From: Nocardia higoensis NBRC 100133
GTDB taxonomy: Bacteria; Actinomycetota; Actinomycetes; Mycobacteriales; Mycobacteriaceae
Assembly: GCF_000308595.1 (NCBI RefSeq)
Contig: NZ_BAGA01000061.1
Coordinates: forward strand, 1-53,783
Direction: 5' to 3'
DNA length: 53,783 nt
Under the pieces are notes generated by a model, which ran no database searches, was not told the DNA's origin, and was given only the letters and a program-made list of their open reading frames with translations. The translations under genes and the position numbers were made by a program. Of the stretch, positions 1 through 7,170 are shown piece after piece. Position 1 is the first letter of the stretch; every line of letters starts with the position of its first letter.

Positions 1-1030
1 CGAGTTCGGCTGCGCCGCGATACATCCGGGTGCTCGCCAGCCGGCCCGCCGCCACCACTCGGGTGAGCGATCCCGACCGGCGCAGCGCCCGGGCGATGTC
101 CATATCCTCGACCGGGCTGCCCGCCACCGAGGCGTGCCCCCCGATCTCCCGATAGGCCCGCGCGTCGAACACCAGGAACTGCCCGCAGGACACCACCGTG
201 CTCGGCCGCCGGTTCCGATTGCCCAGCAGCACAGGCAGACTCGCGGCCCACGACCAGCACAGCAACGGCTGCACCAGCGCTTCGGCGAGCGACCCCGCCC
301 GCTGCCACGGCCACGGCGCGACCATCGCCGCACCGCTGTGACGCAGATCCGCCACCGCCGCCGCGACCGCCTGCGGCGCCAGCCGGACGTCGGCGTCGAG
401 AAAGACCACCACGGACGGCCTCGGCACGGATTCCGCGTGGGACTCGGCGGCGCAAGCGCGGCATTCGCCGGATGCGGTGCCGACGGGCTCGCCGACAGGG
501 GTGGAGAGTCGTTCGCTCACAACGGAATCGATCCGGCCCTCGGAGGCGGAGTCGGGCCGATCCCCGGTTCGGGGACCGGGCCGGCCGCCGTCGCTGCCGG
601 GGTGGGTGGCCACGTCGGAGGCGTGATCGCCGGCGAGCGCGTGGGGCAGGGCGTCGGTGACCCCGGCACGGACGGCCAGACGCGCGCAGGCGGCGGCTTT
701 GCCCGTCCAGCCGGGCGGCGGCGGAATCTCCGAGCGCAGCACCGTGATCCGCGGATCATCGCCCGCGGCGGCCCGGGCGACCTCGGCGGTGCCGTCGGAG
801 GACCCGTCGTCGAGGATCAGCACGCGCAGCCGGGGAACGCCGACCTGGGCACGCAGATCACCGATCAGGTCGGGCAGCGTGCCCGCCTCGTCGCGGGCCG
901 GAACACACACCGTGACCGGTTCGAGCACCGCCAGGCTCGGCGGCAACCGGGGCATGGTCAGCCGGTTGAGCAAGGCGACGGCACAGCCGGCCAGGGCCAG
1001 ACCCGTGCCCAGCCGGGTCGTGGCGGTCAC
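1..1030 (-). CDS. Family 2 glycosyltransferase, carotenoid type (partial, runs off left edge)
   Basis: The reading frame opens with GTG at 1030 and is still open at the window edge, giving about 343 residues without a C-terminus. A hydrophobic N-terminal stretch is followed by a GT-A fold: the V-C-V-P-A-R-D-E strand near residue 41, L-D-D-G-S-S-D at 73-79, P-G-W-T-G-K at 106-111, F-L-D-A-D-V at 200-205 and an E-D-M-D acidic motif near 269, which together should bind the nucleotide sugar and metal. The order resembles CruG/HpnB-like membrane-associated glycosyltransferases. Between G-K and D-A-D there are roughly 75 extra, disorder-prone residues where relatives have only a short loop. It lies 8 nt downstream of lppM in an operon with crtO- and cruF-like genes, so transfer of a sugar to a hydroxylated carotenoid is the likely role (inference). 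Confidence 0.8.
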   Translation of the reverse strand, partial: MTATTRLGTGLALAGCAVALLNRLTMPRLPPSLAVLEPVTVCVPARDEAGTLPDLIGDLRAQVGVPRLRVLILDDGSSDGTAEVARAAAGDDPRITVLRSEIPPPPGWTGKAAACARLAVRAGVTDALPHALAGDHASDVATHPGSDGGRPGPRTGDRPDSASEGRIDSVVSERLSTPVGEPVGTASGECRACAAESHAESVPRPSVVVFLDADVRLAPQAVAAAVADLRHSGAAMVAPWPWQRAGSLAEALVQPLLCWSWAASLPVLLGNRNRRPSTVVSCGQFLVFDARAYREIGGHASVAGSPVEDMDIARALRRSGSLTRVVAAGRLASTRMYRGAAEL

Positions 1031-1038
1031 CGCCGGGT

Positions 1039-1791
1039 TCAGCGGAACTGCTTGACCGAGCGCCACCAGCGCCGCCAGGAGAACTGATGATCGGGAACCT
1101 CGGGCGTGGGATTGCGGTTCAGGTACGCCATTCCGGCCACGATGGCGGCGACCGCGAGGGTGACGCCGCCGACGATGCCGGCCCAGCCCGCGAAGGAGCG
1201 GGTGTTCGGGTCGGGATAGCTCACCTCGGCGCGCAGCGTCGAGACCTCGCCGGCCGGAAGCTTCCAGGACACCGTGTTGTCGCCCTCGCGGGTGCCGTTG
1301 GTCTTGGCGACCCGGGACGGGAAGGCGATGGTGAACTGCACGTCGGAGCCGTGCGGCGGCACCGATTTCAGGTCGACACGCCCGTTCAGCGACACCAGGT
1401 CGCCCGCGCGCTGGAACTGCAGCTGGATCATGCCCTGGGCCTGCTCGTTGAGCTGGGACAGCTGCTGCACGTCACCGAAGGACAGGTCATCGAAGAACAC
1501 CTTGCTGCCGACATAGCCGTCCTGCTTGTACGGCTCCACGCGCACCTTGGAGGCCAGCGACTCCGGTGCGGTCAGCTGGGGGCCGGTGTCCTCCTCGGAG
1601 GCGGGCACCACGGCCGCGACGATCCGCCCGGACACGCGGTCGTTGGAGGAGACCCCCATCGAGACCTGCACCCGTAGACATCCGGCCAGCATCGGCACCA
1701 GCAGGGCCGCGAGCAGGACGGCGGCCGCGACGCGGACCCGCGCCGTCGGCCGCGAAACGACGGCGGATGGGGTGGCTGCACTGGATCGCAC
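1039..1791 (-). CDS. lppM: LppM family lipoprotein (DUF3153)
   Basis: A 250-residue exported lipoprotein. The N-terminus is basic, then hydrophobic, ending in a P-M-L-A-G-C lipobox with the lipidated Cys near residue 38. The soluble domain matches the mycobacterial LppM (Rv2171) family as I remember it, and a single hydrophobic segment near residues 205-228 is followed by a basic tail containing W-R-R-W-W-R, so the protein may be anchored at both ends. In M. tuberculosis LppM affects phagosome trafficking and binds phosphatidylinositol mannosides (established knowledge), but it sits here between two carotenoid genes. The start is GTG with no clear Shine-Dalgarno sequence; 69 nt separate it from the upstream cruF-like gene. 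Confidence 0.88.
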   Translation of the reverse strand: MRSSAATPSAVVSRPTARVRVAAAVLLAALLVPMLAGCLRVQVSMGVSSNDRVSGRIVAAVVPASEEDTGPQLTAPESLASKVRVEPYKQDGYVGSKVFFDDLSFGDVQQLSQLNEQAQGMIQLQFQRAGDLVSLNGRVDLKSVPPHGSDVQFTIAFPSRVAKTNGTREGDNTVSWKLPAGEVSTLRAEVSYPDPNTRSFAGWAGIVGGVTLAVAAIVAGMAYLNRNPTPEVPDHQFSWRRWWRSVKQFR

Positions 1792-1860
1792 GGGTCACAT
1801 CGTGCCAGGCCCGCCGCCGGCGGCGCCAAAGGGCAGCCGCGGACACGGTGATTCGGTGCG

Positions 1861-2700
1861 CTACCCCGGTAGACGCAGCACGTTCGAGGCCCGCCGCCGA
1901 GCCAGTACGACCAGCAGCGGGACGCCGAGCACCCCCATGCCGACGAAGCCGTAGCCCGCCGAGACGGGCAGCCCGAGGAAGGCCAGGTGCGCCAGCGCCG
2001 AGCCCAGCCAGGTCCACAGGAAGACCACCACCGGCACGGTGTAGTCCATGTCCCGGCGTTGCCCGGACGGCGGCGGCGCGGCTCGCTCCCACACCGTGAG
2101 CAGCAGGGCCATGCACAGCGCGACCACCAGCCAGCCGAGATAGTTGGTCAGCGGGATCTCGGGGAGGCCCGGCAACCCGGAATCGGTGTCGCACCAGGTC
2201 CAGCGGTCGTCGGTGACCATCTGCGGATCCAGGAACAGATCCCAGCCCAGTGCGCCCACCACGGTCAGCGCGATGCGCGCGGGCTCGCGGACCGCGCCCG
2301 CGCGTTCGGTCACCAGGGTGGCCACCATCCACACCGGGTACAGCCCGCCGGTCCAGGCCAGCGGGATCAGCAGCGGTACTTCGGCGAAGGACGGGCCGAG
2401 CGGGCCGAGGGCGTATTCGTAGCAGCCGTAGGGCAGGCCGGTCGCCACGCCGAGGATCTCCGAGGACAACCCGAGCCCGGAGATGATGACGAGCACGCCC
2501 GCGGCGTAGCGGAATCCGCGGGTCGTCGTGGCGTGCGCGAGCGCGGTCGCCGCCGACAGCAGCACGACGGCGATGGTCACCTGGTCGCGCGCCGAACCGG
2601 AGGCCAGCGGATAGGTGATCTGGGTGAGCACCAGCAGCACCGTGAGCAGCATCGGCAGCCGCCGCGCCCACCGCGCGGGGATCGAGGGCGATTCGCTCAT
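1861..2700 (-). CDS. cruF: Carotenoid biosynthesis membrane protein, CruF-like (DUF422)
   Basis: A 279-residue integral membrane protein with about seven hydrophobic helices. The signature G-W-D-L-F-L-D-P-Q-M near residues 149-158 and the following I-P-L-T-N-Y-L-G-W segment are typical of the CruF/bisanhydrobacterioruberin hydratase family, which adds water across the C-1',2' double bond of an acyclic carotenoid end. Its ATG lies inside the stop region of the crtO-like gene (ATGA, 4-nt overlap), indicating translational coupling. With a ketolase-like enzyme upstream and a glycosyltransferase downstream, the expected product is a 1'-hydroxylated carotenoid ready for glycosylation. The exact substrate, for example gamma-carotene, cannot be read from sequence. 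Confidence 0.82.
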   Translation of the reverse strand: MSESPSIPARWARRLPMLLTVLLVLTQITYPLASGSARDQVTIAVVLLSAATALAHATTTRGFRYAAGVLVIISGLGLSSEILGVATGLPYGCYEYALGPLGPSFAEVPLLIPLAWTGGLYPVWMVATLVTERAGAVREPARIALTVVGALGWDLFLDPQMVTDDRWTWCDTDSGLPGLPEIPLTNYLGWLVVALCMALLLTVWERAAPPPSGQRRDMDYTVPVVVFLWTWLGSALAHLAFLGLPVSAGYGFVGMGVLGVPLLVVLARRRASNVLRLPG

Positions 2701-4259
2701 CGGCGCCGCAGGAACGGGATGCGGGACCGGCGGTGATCACGCAGGAACAGCCGCGCCGCGCTGCGTCCGCTCGCGCCGCTGACCCCGCCGCCGGGATGGG
2801 TCGAGGCGCCGGTGAGATACAGGCCGGGCGCGCCGGGCACCCGCTGCCCGGACAGTTCCGGCAGCGGCCGCCACATCATCATCTGATCCAGCGACATCTC
2901 CACGTGCATGATATTGCCGCCGAGCAGTCCCATCTCCCGTTCCAGGTCCACCGGGGTCTGCACATACCGTTGCCGCACCGACCCGGCGAATCCCGGTGCG
3001 AGCGCCTCCACTTCGGCGATGATCCGGTCGGCTTCGCGTTCGGCGTGCGCGGCCCACTCGCTGCCGTCGGCCAGGCGATACGGATGCCATTGCGCCCACA
3101 GCGAGAGCTGGTGCTCGCCGGGCGGGGCGATGCTCGGATCCAGTGCGCTGAAACTCATGGCCAGCACCGCGGGCCGCGGCGGCAGGTCGCCCGCCATGGC
3201 CGCGCCGTGCGCGCGGTAGAGCTGCGCGCGGTCGGAGACCAGCAGTTGCAGTCCGTGCGCGGATTCCCGCGCGGTCGCGCCGGGATAGGCGGGCAGCGCG
3301 TCGGCGGCCACGCGCACCATCATCCCGATGCCCGGGCCGACCCGGATACGGGCACGCCAGTCCTCGATCACCGCGGCGTCGAATCCGCCGGCCGCCAGCA
3401 GATCCAGCGTGGTCAGCACGTGCGCGCCGGCGATCACCGCCGCCGCGCGGATCTCCCGGCCCGCCTCGGTGCGCACCCGCCAGCCATCGCCCTCGCGGCG
3501 CAGCGAGGTCACCGCCTCACCGGTGCTGATCGTGGCGCCGTCGGCGCGCAGCCGGGCTGCCAGTGCCTCGGTCAGCGCGCCGCTGCCGCCTATCGCGCGG
3601 CCCGGCGGCAGGGTGTGCATGAGCGCGGCGAACCCGACCATCGGCGCGGTCCCCGGCTCCGACATCGGCGGCCCGGACTGCGCGCCGAACCAGGCCAGCG
3701 CCGCCTTCAGTCGTTCGCTGTGGAAAAAGCTGTCCAGCAGCGCGTCCCCGGACTGCAGGAACTCCCGCGACAGCGCGCTGCCGCCCGCCCCGGTGTCCAG
3801 CCCCCAGAACGAGCGCAGCAGGTGCGGCGCCTGCGGCGCGGCCCCGAACGCGCGCATCACCCGGACGGTGCGCGGACCCCAGAGGCCGACGAAGCGGCGG
3901 TACGCGTCGGCGTCACGGGAGCCACAAGCACGCTCGATCGAGGCGCAGGTGGCGTCGAGATCGCGATGGAACACGATCGGCGGGGCATCCGCGGCGGGCG
4001 CGAAACCCCACGGATCGCAGTCGAGATAGCGCAGCCCGAAGCGAGCCAGCTCGAGATCCTCGACGATGCCGGTGTGCCGGATCATGATGTGCGCCGAGGA
4101 ACCGCGATCGACCCGGTGCCCGGGGAAGCGCTCCACCGTGGACACCGCCCCGCCGAGCACCTCGTCGCGTTCGAGCACCTCCACGGGGTGTCCCGCCCTG
4201 GCCAGATAGGCCGCGGCGACCAGCGCGTTGTGGCCGCCGCCGACCACGACGACGCTCAC
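2697..4259 (-). CDS. crtO: FAD-dependent carotenoid oxidoreductase, CrtO/phytoene desaturase-like
   Basis: A 520-residue flavoprotein. The N-terminus has the Rossmann dinucleotide motif V-V-G-G-G-H-N-A, then L-E-R-D-E-V-L-G-G-A as in CrtI/CrtN/CrtO proteins, and the C-terminus has the family motif G-L-Y-L-T-G-A-S-T-H-P-G-G-G-V-S-G. The length and motifs fit the CrtO beta-carotene 4-ketolase branch better than short CrtI desaturases, but the two cannot be separated without a tree. GTG at 4259 is chosen because it overlaps the TGA of the GNAT gene (GTGA) and gives the Rossmann strand at residue 2; a longer reading frame upstream would cover the acetyltransferase. Upstream phytoene and lycopene genes are not in the window. 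Confidence 0.8.
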   Translation of the reverse strand: MSVVVVGGGHNALVAAAYLARAGHPVEVLERDEVLGGAVSTVERFPGHRVDRGSSAHIMIRHTGIVEDLELARFGLRYLDCDPWGFAPAADAPPIVFHRDLDATCASIERACGSRDADAYRRFVGLWGPRTVRVMRAFGAAPQAPHLLRSFWGLDTGAGGSALSREFLQSGDALLDSFFHSERLKAALAWFGAQSGPPMSEPGTAPMVGFAALMHTLPPGRAIGGSGALTEALAARLRADGATISTGEAVTSLRREGDGWRVRTEAGREIRAAAVIAGAHVLTTLDLLAAGGFDAAVIEDWRARIRVGPGIGMMVRVAADALPAYPGATARESAHGLQLLVSDRAQLYRAHGAAMAGDLPPRPAVLAMSFSALDPSIAPPGEHQLSLWAQWHPYRLADGSEWAAHAEREADRIIAEVEALAPGFAGSVRQRYVQTPVDLEREMGLLGGNIMHVEMSLDQMMMWRPLPELSGQRVPGAPGLYLTGASTHPGGGVSGASGRSAARLFLRDHRRSRIPFLRRR

Positions 4260-4867
4260 AGCGGCAACCGCCTGCCCAGGATGGCGAACGGCCTGCTGTC
4301 GCCGGAGAACACGAAATCGCGGATCACGTCGTCGAATCCCTCGCGCCGGTACAACCGCCACGCCCGGTTCTGCTCCGCGGGCACCTCGGGCGTGGACAGC
4401 AGAACGGCCCGCTCCGAACGGCCGGTGAGCAGCCTGCGCAGCAGCGTCTGCCCGATTCCCAGTCCCTGCGCGCTCGGGTGCACATGCAGTTCGGTGAGCT
4501 CGAAATAATCCGAAAGCAGTTCGTGGGCGGACTGTTCGGGCCAGCCGCAGCGACGCATGCCGACGTGCACCTGCTGGTGCCACCACTGGTTCGGCGCGCC
4601 GTGGTAGCCGTAGGCGATCCCCAGCATGCGGGAGGTGCGCAGGTCGACGTAGCCGTTGTCGTCGGGCAGCAGCGCCGCGACGGCCTGCCAGCCCGCCCGG
4701 GTGGTGTGCTCGGTCCACATGGGTGCGCGGTGGTTCTCGGTGCCACGGGGGTACGCCATGGCAGCCACGTACACCGACAGCGCGTCGTGCAGCCGGTAGC
4801 GCAGGTCGGCGACCGAGAGGTCGACGACGGCGGGGGCGGGGGTGTGGTGTGGCGTGACGGCGGTCAT
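4256..4867 (-). CDS. GNAT family N-acetyltransferase (Rv2170-like)
   Basis: A 203-residue protein with the GNAT acetyl-CoA signature: L-T-E-L-H-V-H-P near the central strand followed by the pyrophosphate loop Q-G-L-G-I-G-Q-T-L-L. Length, C-terminus and position beside lppM match mycobacterial Rv2170, reported to acetylate isocitrate dehydrogenase; that substrate is not demonstrable here. ATG at 4867 gives the expected length, whereas longer frames run into the divergent promoter region. It is the first gene of the minus-strand carotenoid operon and overlaps the crtO-like gene by 4 nt, so it is probably co-transcribed with the pigment genes. Confidence 0.82.
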   Translation of the reverse strand: MTAVTPHHTPAPAVVDLSVADLRYRLHDALSVYVAAMAYPRGTENHRAPMWTEHTTRAGWQAVAALLPDDNGYVDLRTSRMLGIAYGYHGAPNQWWHQQVHVGMRRCGWPEQSAHELLSDYFELTELHVHPSAQGLGIGQTLLRRLLTGRSERAVLLSTPEVPAEQNRAWRLYRREGFDDVIRDFVFSGDSRPFAILGRRLPL

Positions 4868-4953
4868 GGCTCTCGTCGATGTCGCGCGGGGGCGGCGGGG
4901 GCGGAAGTTCGTTCGGCGGAACTTGTCGGTGGGTGTCCCTATATTCAAGCTCA

Positions 4954-4969
4954 ATTCAAACGTTCGAAT
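4954..4969. promoter_or_regulatory. Imperfect palindrome in divergent intergenic region
   Basis: ATTCAAACGTTCGAAT matches its reverse complement at 14 of 16 positions and lies in an AT-rich island between the divergent GNAT and HEPN genes, with a related half-site (TATTCAA) about 14 nt to the left. It could be an operator for either operon. It lacks the 4-nt spacer of an actinobacterial LexA box. No regulator can be named. Confidence 0.3.
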
Positions 4970-5075
4970 ATCTGTTCGGTCCGCGCGGTGCGCGGAGCGG
5001 GGAGCGCGAGCGGTGGTGCCGGTGTCGTCCGCGGGGCCGGCGGCGGCGCCGCGCCGGTTCGGAAGGGGACGGCTG

Positions 5076-5501
5076 ATGAGTCGCAACGCAGCACGGGAAC
5101 GGCCGGGCAAGGCGGGCATGCTGCTCGACAAGGCCGACGGCCTGCTCCTGCAGGCGGCGGGTGAGCGCGACCCGCGCGAACGGTTCCGCACGGCGTACCT
5201 GGCGGCGCTGCGCGGGGCGGGCGCGGTGCTGGCCTGCACCGGAGCCGATGCCGCGCCGCGGGCCAGGTCGCGCAACGCCTGGGTGCTGCTGCAGCGCGCC
5301 GCGCCGGAATTCGTGATGTGGGCGGACTACTTCGCCGCTCGCTCGGAGTTGCGGGCCGCGCTGGAGGCCGGGCTCGACCGCGACGTCGGCGACGCCGAGG
5401 CCGACGAGTTCGGTTCGCGGGTGGGCGCATTCCTGCACGACGTGGCCGACCTGCTGCAGTCGGCGGCCCGGTTGCGCCTCGCGCCGGGCATGAGCGCGTA
5501 G
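5076..5501 (+). CDS. SAV_6107-family HEPN-like protein
   Basis: A small 141-residue, all-helical, Ala/Arg/Leu-rich protein. The helices K-A-D-G-L-L-L-Q-A, F-R-T-A-Y-L-A-A-L-R-G-A and the central W-V-L-L-Q-R-A-A-P-E-F-V-M-W-A-D-Y-F are typical of the SAV_6107 HEPN family found in actinobacteria beside mraZ. ATG at 5076 follows a GGAAGGGGA ribosome-binding site. The R-x4-6-H ribonuclease motif of toxin HEPN proteins is not obvious and no antitoxin partner is adjacent, so I do not call it a toxin. Cellular role unknown. Confidence 0.75.
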   Translation: MSRNAARERPGKAGMLLDKADGLLLQAAGERDPRERFRTAYLAALRGAGAVLACTGADAAPRARSRNAWVLLQRAAPEFVMWADYFAARSELRAALEAGLDRDVGDAEADEFGSRVGAFLHDVADLLQSAARLRLAPGMSA

Positions 5502-5562
5502 CGGCTCGGCGACAGTTTCGTTCCACAGTGGCCATTGGGTGGTATGGCCCTGATCGAACTCG

Positions 5563-5568
5563 TATCAT
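5563..5568 (+). promoter_or_regulatory. Candidate -10 element (TATCAT) for the DUF3040 gene
   Basis: TATCAT fits the actinobacterial sigma-A -10 pattern TAnnnT and lies 79 nt before the GTG at 5648, inside the 146-nt gap after the HEPN gene. No convincing -35 box is visible at 16-18 nt. Confidence 0.35.
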
Positions 5569-5647
5569 TGGGGGAGATGGCCGCCAAGGTCGGCTATCTG
5601 TCGTCGACCCGGAGGCGACAGTCACGCCTAGTGCCGGGGGAGGTACC

Positions 5648-6076
5648 GTGCCACTCTCCGAGCACGAGCAGCGCATGCTCGAACAGATCGAGAGCGCTCT
5701 CTATGCTGAGGACCCGAAGTTCGCCTCGTCCGTTCGAGGCGGACGACTTCGCACCACCACGAGTCGTCGTCGACTCCAGGCTGCCGCCCTGTTCGCCCTC
5801 GGCCTGCTGTTGCTGGTCGCGGGTATCGCCGGGCCCAAGCCGGGTGGTTTCCCGATCATCAGCCTGATCGGGTTCGTGATCATGTTCGGCGCCGGTGTGC
5901 TGCTGCTGGTCGGCGGCCCCAAGGCGACCGGCCCCGGTGGCGATGCGCACACCGGTCGAGGGGGCTCCGGTCGAAGTACCGGCGGCGGCCGTGGCCCGGG
6001 CGGACGTCAGCGCAAGTCGGGCGGGTTCTCCGATCGCATGGAGGACCGCTTCCGCCGTAGGTTCGAACAGGACTGA
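5648..6076 (+). CDS. DUF3040 membrane protein (Rv2169c-like)
   Basis: A 142-residue protein starting V-P-L-S-E-H-E-Q-R-M-L-E-Q-I-E, the conserved opening of the actinobacterial DUF3040 family. Two hydrophobic helices occupy about residues 43-62 and 69-88; the tail is Gly/Arg-rich and ends in a basic D-R-F-R-R-R-F segment, probably cytoplasmic. The GTG at 5648 is preceded by GGGGGAGG. The gene regularly sits just upstream of mraZ in mycobacteria and nocardiae, but its function is not known to me. Confidence 0.85.
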   Translation: MPLSEHEQRMLEQIESALYAEDPKFASSVRGGRLRTTTSRRRLQAAALFALGLLLLVAGIAGPKPGGFPIISLIGFVIMFGAGVLLLVGGPKATGPGGDAHTGRGGSGRSTGGGRGPGGRQRKSGGFSDRMEDRFRRRFEQD

Positions 6077-6083
6077 CCCCGCG

Positions 6084-6105
6084 CGGGTGTGTTTCGCCAC
6101 ACCCG
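6084..6105 (+). terminator. Candidate hairpin terminator after the DUF3040 gene
   Basis: CGGGTGTG (6084-6091) pairs perfectly with CACACCCG (6098-6105) around a 6-nt loop, 8 nt after the stop codon. There is no T tract, so termination efficiency is uncertain. Confidence 0.4.
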
Positions 6106-6549
6106 ACAGCCTCATACGACAGGCGGCGCCGACCCTCACGGGTGCGGCGTCGCCTTCTCGCGTTCGCCGGACGATCGCCGGCTCGACCGGCGTGCGAGTC
6201 CGCTGACCGTGCCCGGCGGCGGACGGCCGCGCCGGGCCGTCCGCCCGGGCAGCGGCTCCCGGCCCGGCGCCGCGCGACACGCCGGAGCCGCCGACTTCGT
6301 TCACCGTGCGCCGACAGCATTCGGAGGCGGTCGGGCGGGGCCCGTCCGATGCTCCCCACAACCCTCCACCACGCACCCCCTCGCGCCCTCTCCGTGCCCG
6401 TAGCGCGGCGGGTTTGCTGACAGTTTCCGGGCCCTCGCCGGATGCCCCTCGCGTGTCGTCGGGACATGCGCAAAGCCCCCCACATCAGTGATAGCTGGAA
6501 TGACCTGCGGAATCGTCGGCGCGGGGAGCCAGATCACCTCTTGTTTCGA
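6106..6549. other. Long intergenic region before the mraZ promoter
   Basis: About 440 nt without a credible gene. It contains some GC-rich inverted repeats (for example around 6125-6153) and becomes AT-richer only near 6480, close to the mraZ promoter. Reading frames here lack ribosome-binding sites and family resemblance. It separates the dcw cluster from the upstream pair and could hold further regulatory sites. Confidence 0.5.
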
Positions 6550-6581
6550 TTGAAAGTGGGGGAAAGTGGGGTAATGTGGAG
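6550..6581 (+). promoter_or_regulatory. mraZ promoter with three MraZ-box repeats
   Basis: TTGAAA (6550-6555) and TAATGT (6572-6577), 16 nt apart, form a good sigma-A-type promoter. Overlapping it are three direct repeats of the MraZ box, TGGGG at 6557, TGGGG at 6567 and TGGAG at 6577, each with an exact 5-nt spacer, which is the arrangement known to bind the MraZ ring. MraZ binding would block the spacer and -10 region, so negative autoregulation of the dcw operon is expected. Confidence 0.8.
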
Positions 6582-6601
6582 CGCGCACTACAGGAGAGAC
6601 C

Positions 6602-6616
6602 ATGCAGGCGCGGTGA
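6602..6616 (+). CDS. Four-codon upstream open reading frame (MQAR) in the mraZ leader
   Basis: ATG-CAG-GCG-CGG-TGA starts 6 nt after a strong AGGAGA ribosome-binding site (6591-6596) and ends 22 nt before the mraZ ATG. The site is too well placed to ignore, but four codons carry no family evidence; it could be a leader peptide or an accident. Confidence 0.3.
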   Translation: MQAR

Positions 6617-6638
6617 TCCGGTAGAGAGGTGACGAGAG

Positions 6639-7070
6639 ATGTTTCTCGGTACCTACACACCACGCCTGGATGACAAGGGGCGACTCACGTTGCCTGCGAA
6701 GTTTCGAGACGAGCTGGCGGGAGGGTTGATGGTCACGAAGAGTCAGGACCACAGCCTTGCCGTATATCCCAAAGAGGAATTCACCGCGCTCGCTCGCCGA
6801 GCCGCGGCCGCGTCTCGCACCAATCCGCAGGCACGGGCTTTCGTCCGGGCGCTGGCAGCCGGTACGGACGAACAGCGTCCGGACGCGCAGGGCCGGATCA
6901 CGTTGTCGGCGGATCACCGTCGCTACGCCAACCTGTCACGGGAGTGTGTGGTGATCGGCTCGGTCGACTTCCTCGAAATCTGGGACAAGCAGGCGTGGGA
7001 GTCCTACCTCGCCGAGCACGAGGAGGATTACGCGCAAGCGAGAGACGAGTCGCTGGGCGGGATCTTCTAG
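6639..7070 (+). CDS. mraZ: Transcriptional regulator MraZ
   Basis: A 143-residue protein with two AbrB-like swapped-hairpin halves carrying the paired D-D-K-G-R (11-15) and D-A-Q-G-R (82-86) motifs, which form the DNA-contacting surface of the MraZ ring. Full length matches the family. ATG at 6639 follows GAGAGGTGACGAG. MraZ binds TGGGN repeats in its own promoter, and three such repeats lie 60-80 nt upstream, so it is probably the autoregulator of this division cluster. It is followed not directly by rsmH but by a 343-nt gap with a large hairpin. Confidence 0.97.
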   Translation: MFLGTYTPRLDDKGRLTLPAKFRDELAGGLMVTKSQDHSLAVYPKEEFTALARRAAAASRTNPQARAFVRALAAGTDEQRPDAQGRITLSADHRRYANLSRECVVIGSVDFLEIWDKQAWESYLAEHEEDYAQARDESLGGIF

Positions 7071-7078
7071 CCGGGCGA

Positions 7079-7170
7079 GCGAGTGCCGCGCGGTCTCTGT
7101 CCGAGCACGGACCCTGGCGTACTTCCCCGACGCCAGGTGCCGGTTCGGACAGGGACCACGGGGCACTCGC
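7079..7170 (+). promoter_or_regulatory. Long RNA hairpin upstream of rsmH (candidate mraW RNA motif)
   Basis: Arms 7079-7120 and 7130-7170 are near-perfect reverse complements: an outer stem of 26 positions with only two mismatches and one G-U pair, a small internal loop, then a perfect 8-bp top stem closed by the 9-nt loop ACTTCCCCG. It begins 9 nt after the mraZ stop. Position before rsmH (old name mraW) and the C-rich loop recall the mraW RNA motif described in mycobacteria. It may be a cis-regulatory leader, an attenuator, or the source of a small RNA. Confidence 0.6.

Noticed and set aside
4955..4968. LexA (SOS) box in the divergent region
   Set aside because: Actinobacterial SOS boxes need GAAC and GTTC half-sites separated by four bases; here the halves are fused.
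5076..5501. HEPN toxin of a toxin-antitoxin pair
   Set aside because: No clear R-x4-6-H motif, no adjacent MNT or antitoxin gene, and the gene is a conserved neighbour of mraZ in the phylum.
5735..6485. Long antisense reading frames across the DUF3040 gene and the mraZ upstream region
   Set aside because: High-GC shadow frames: no ribosome-binding sites, Arg/Pro/Ala-rich products and overlap with a recognised gene family.
7079..7170. Terminal inverted repeats of a small mobile element
   Set aside because: No target-site duplication, no transposase-like content between the arms (only a 9-nt loop), and the position fits a known leader RNA better.
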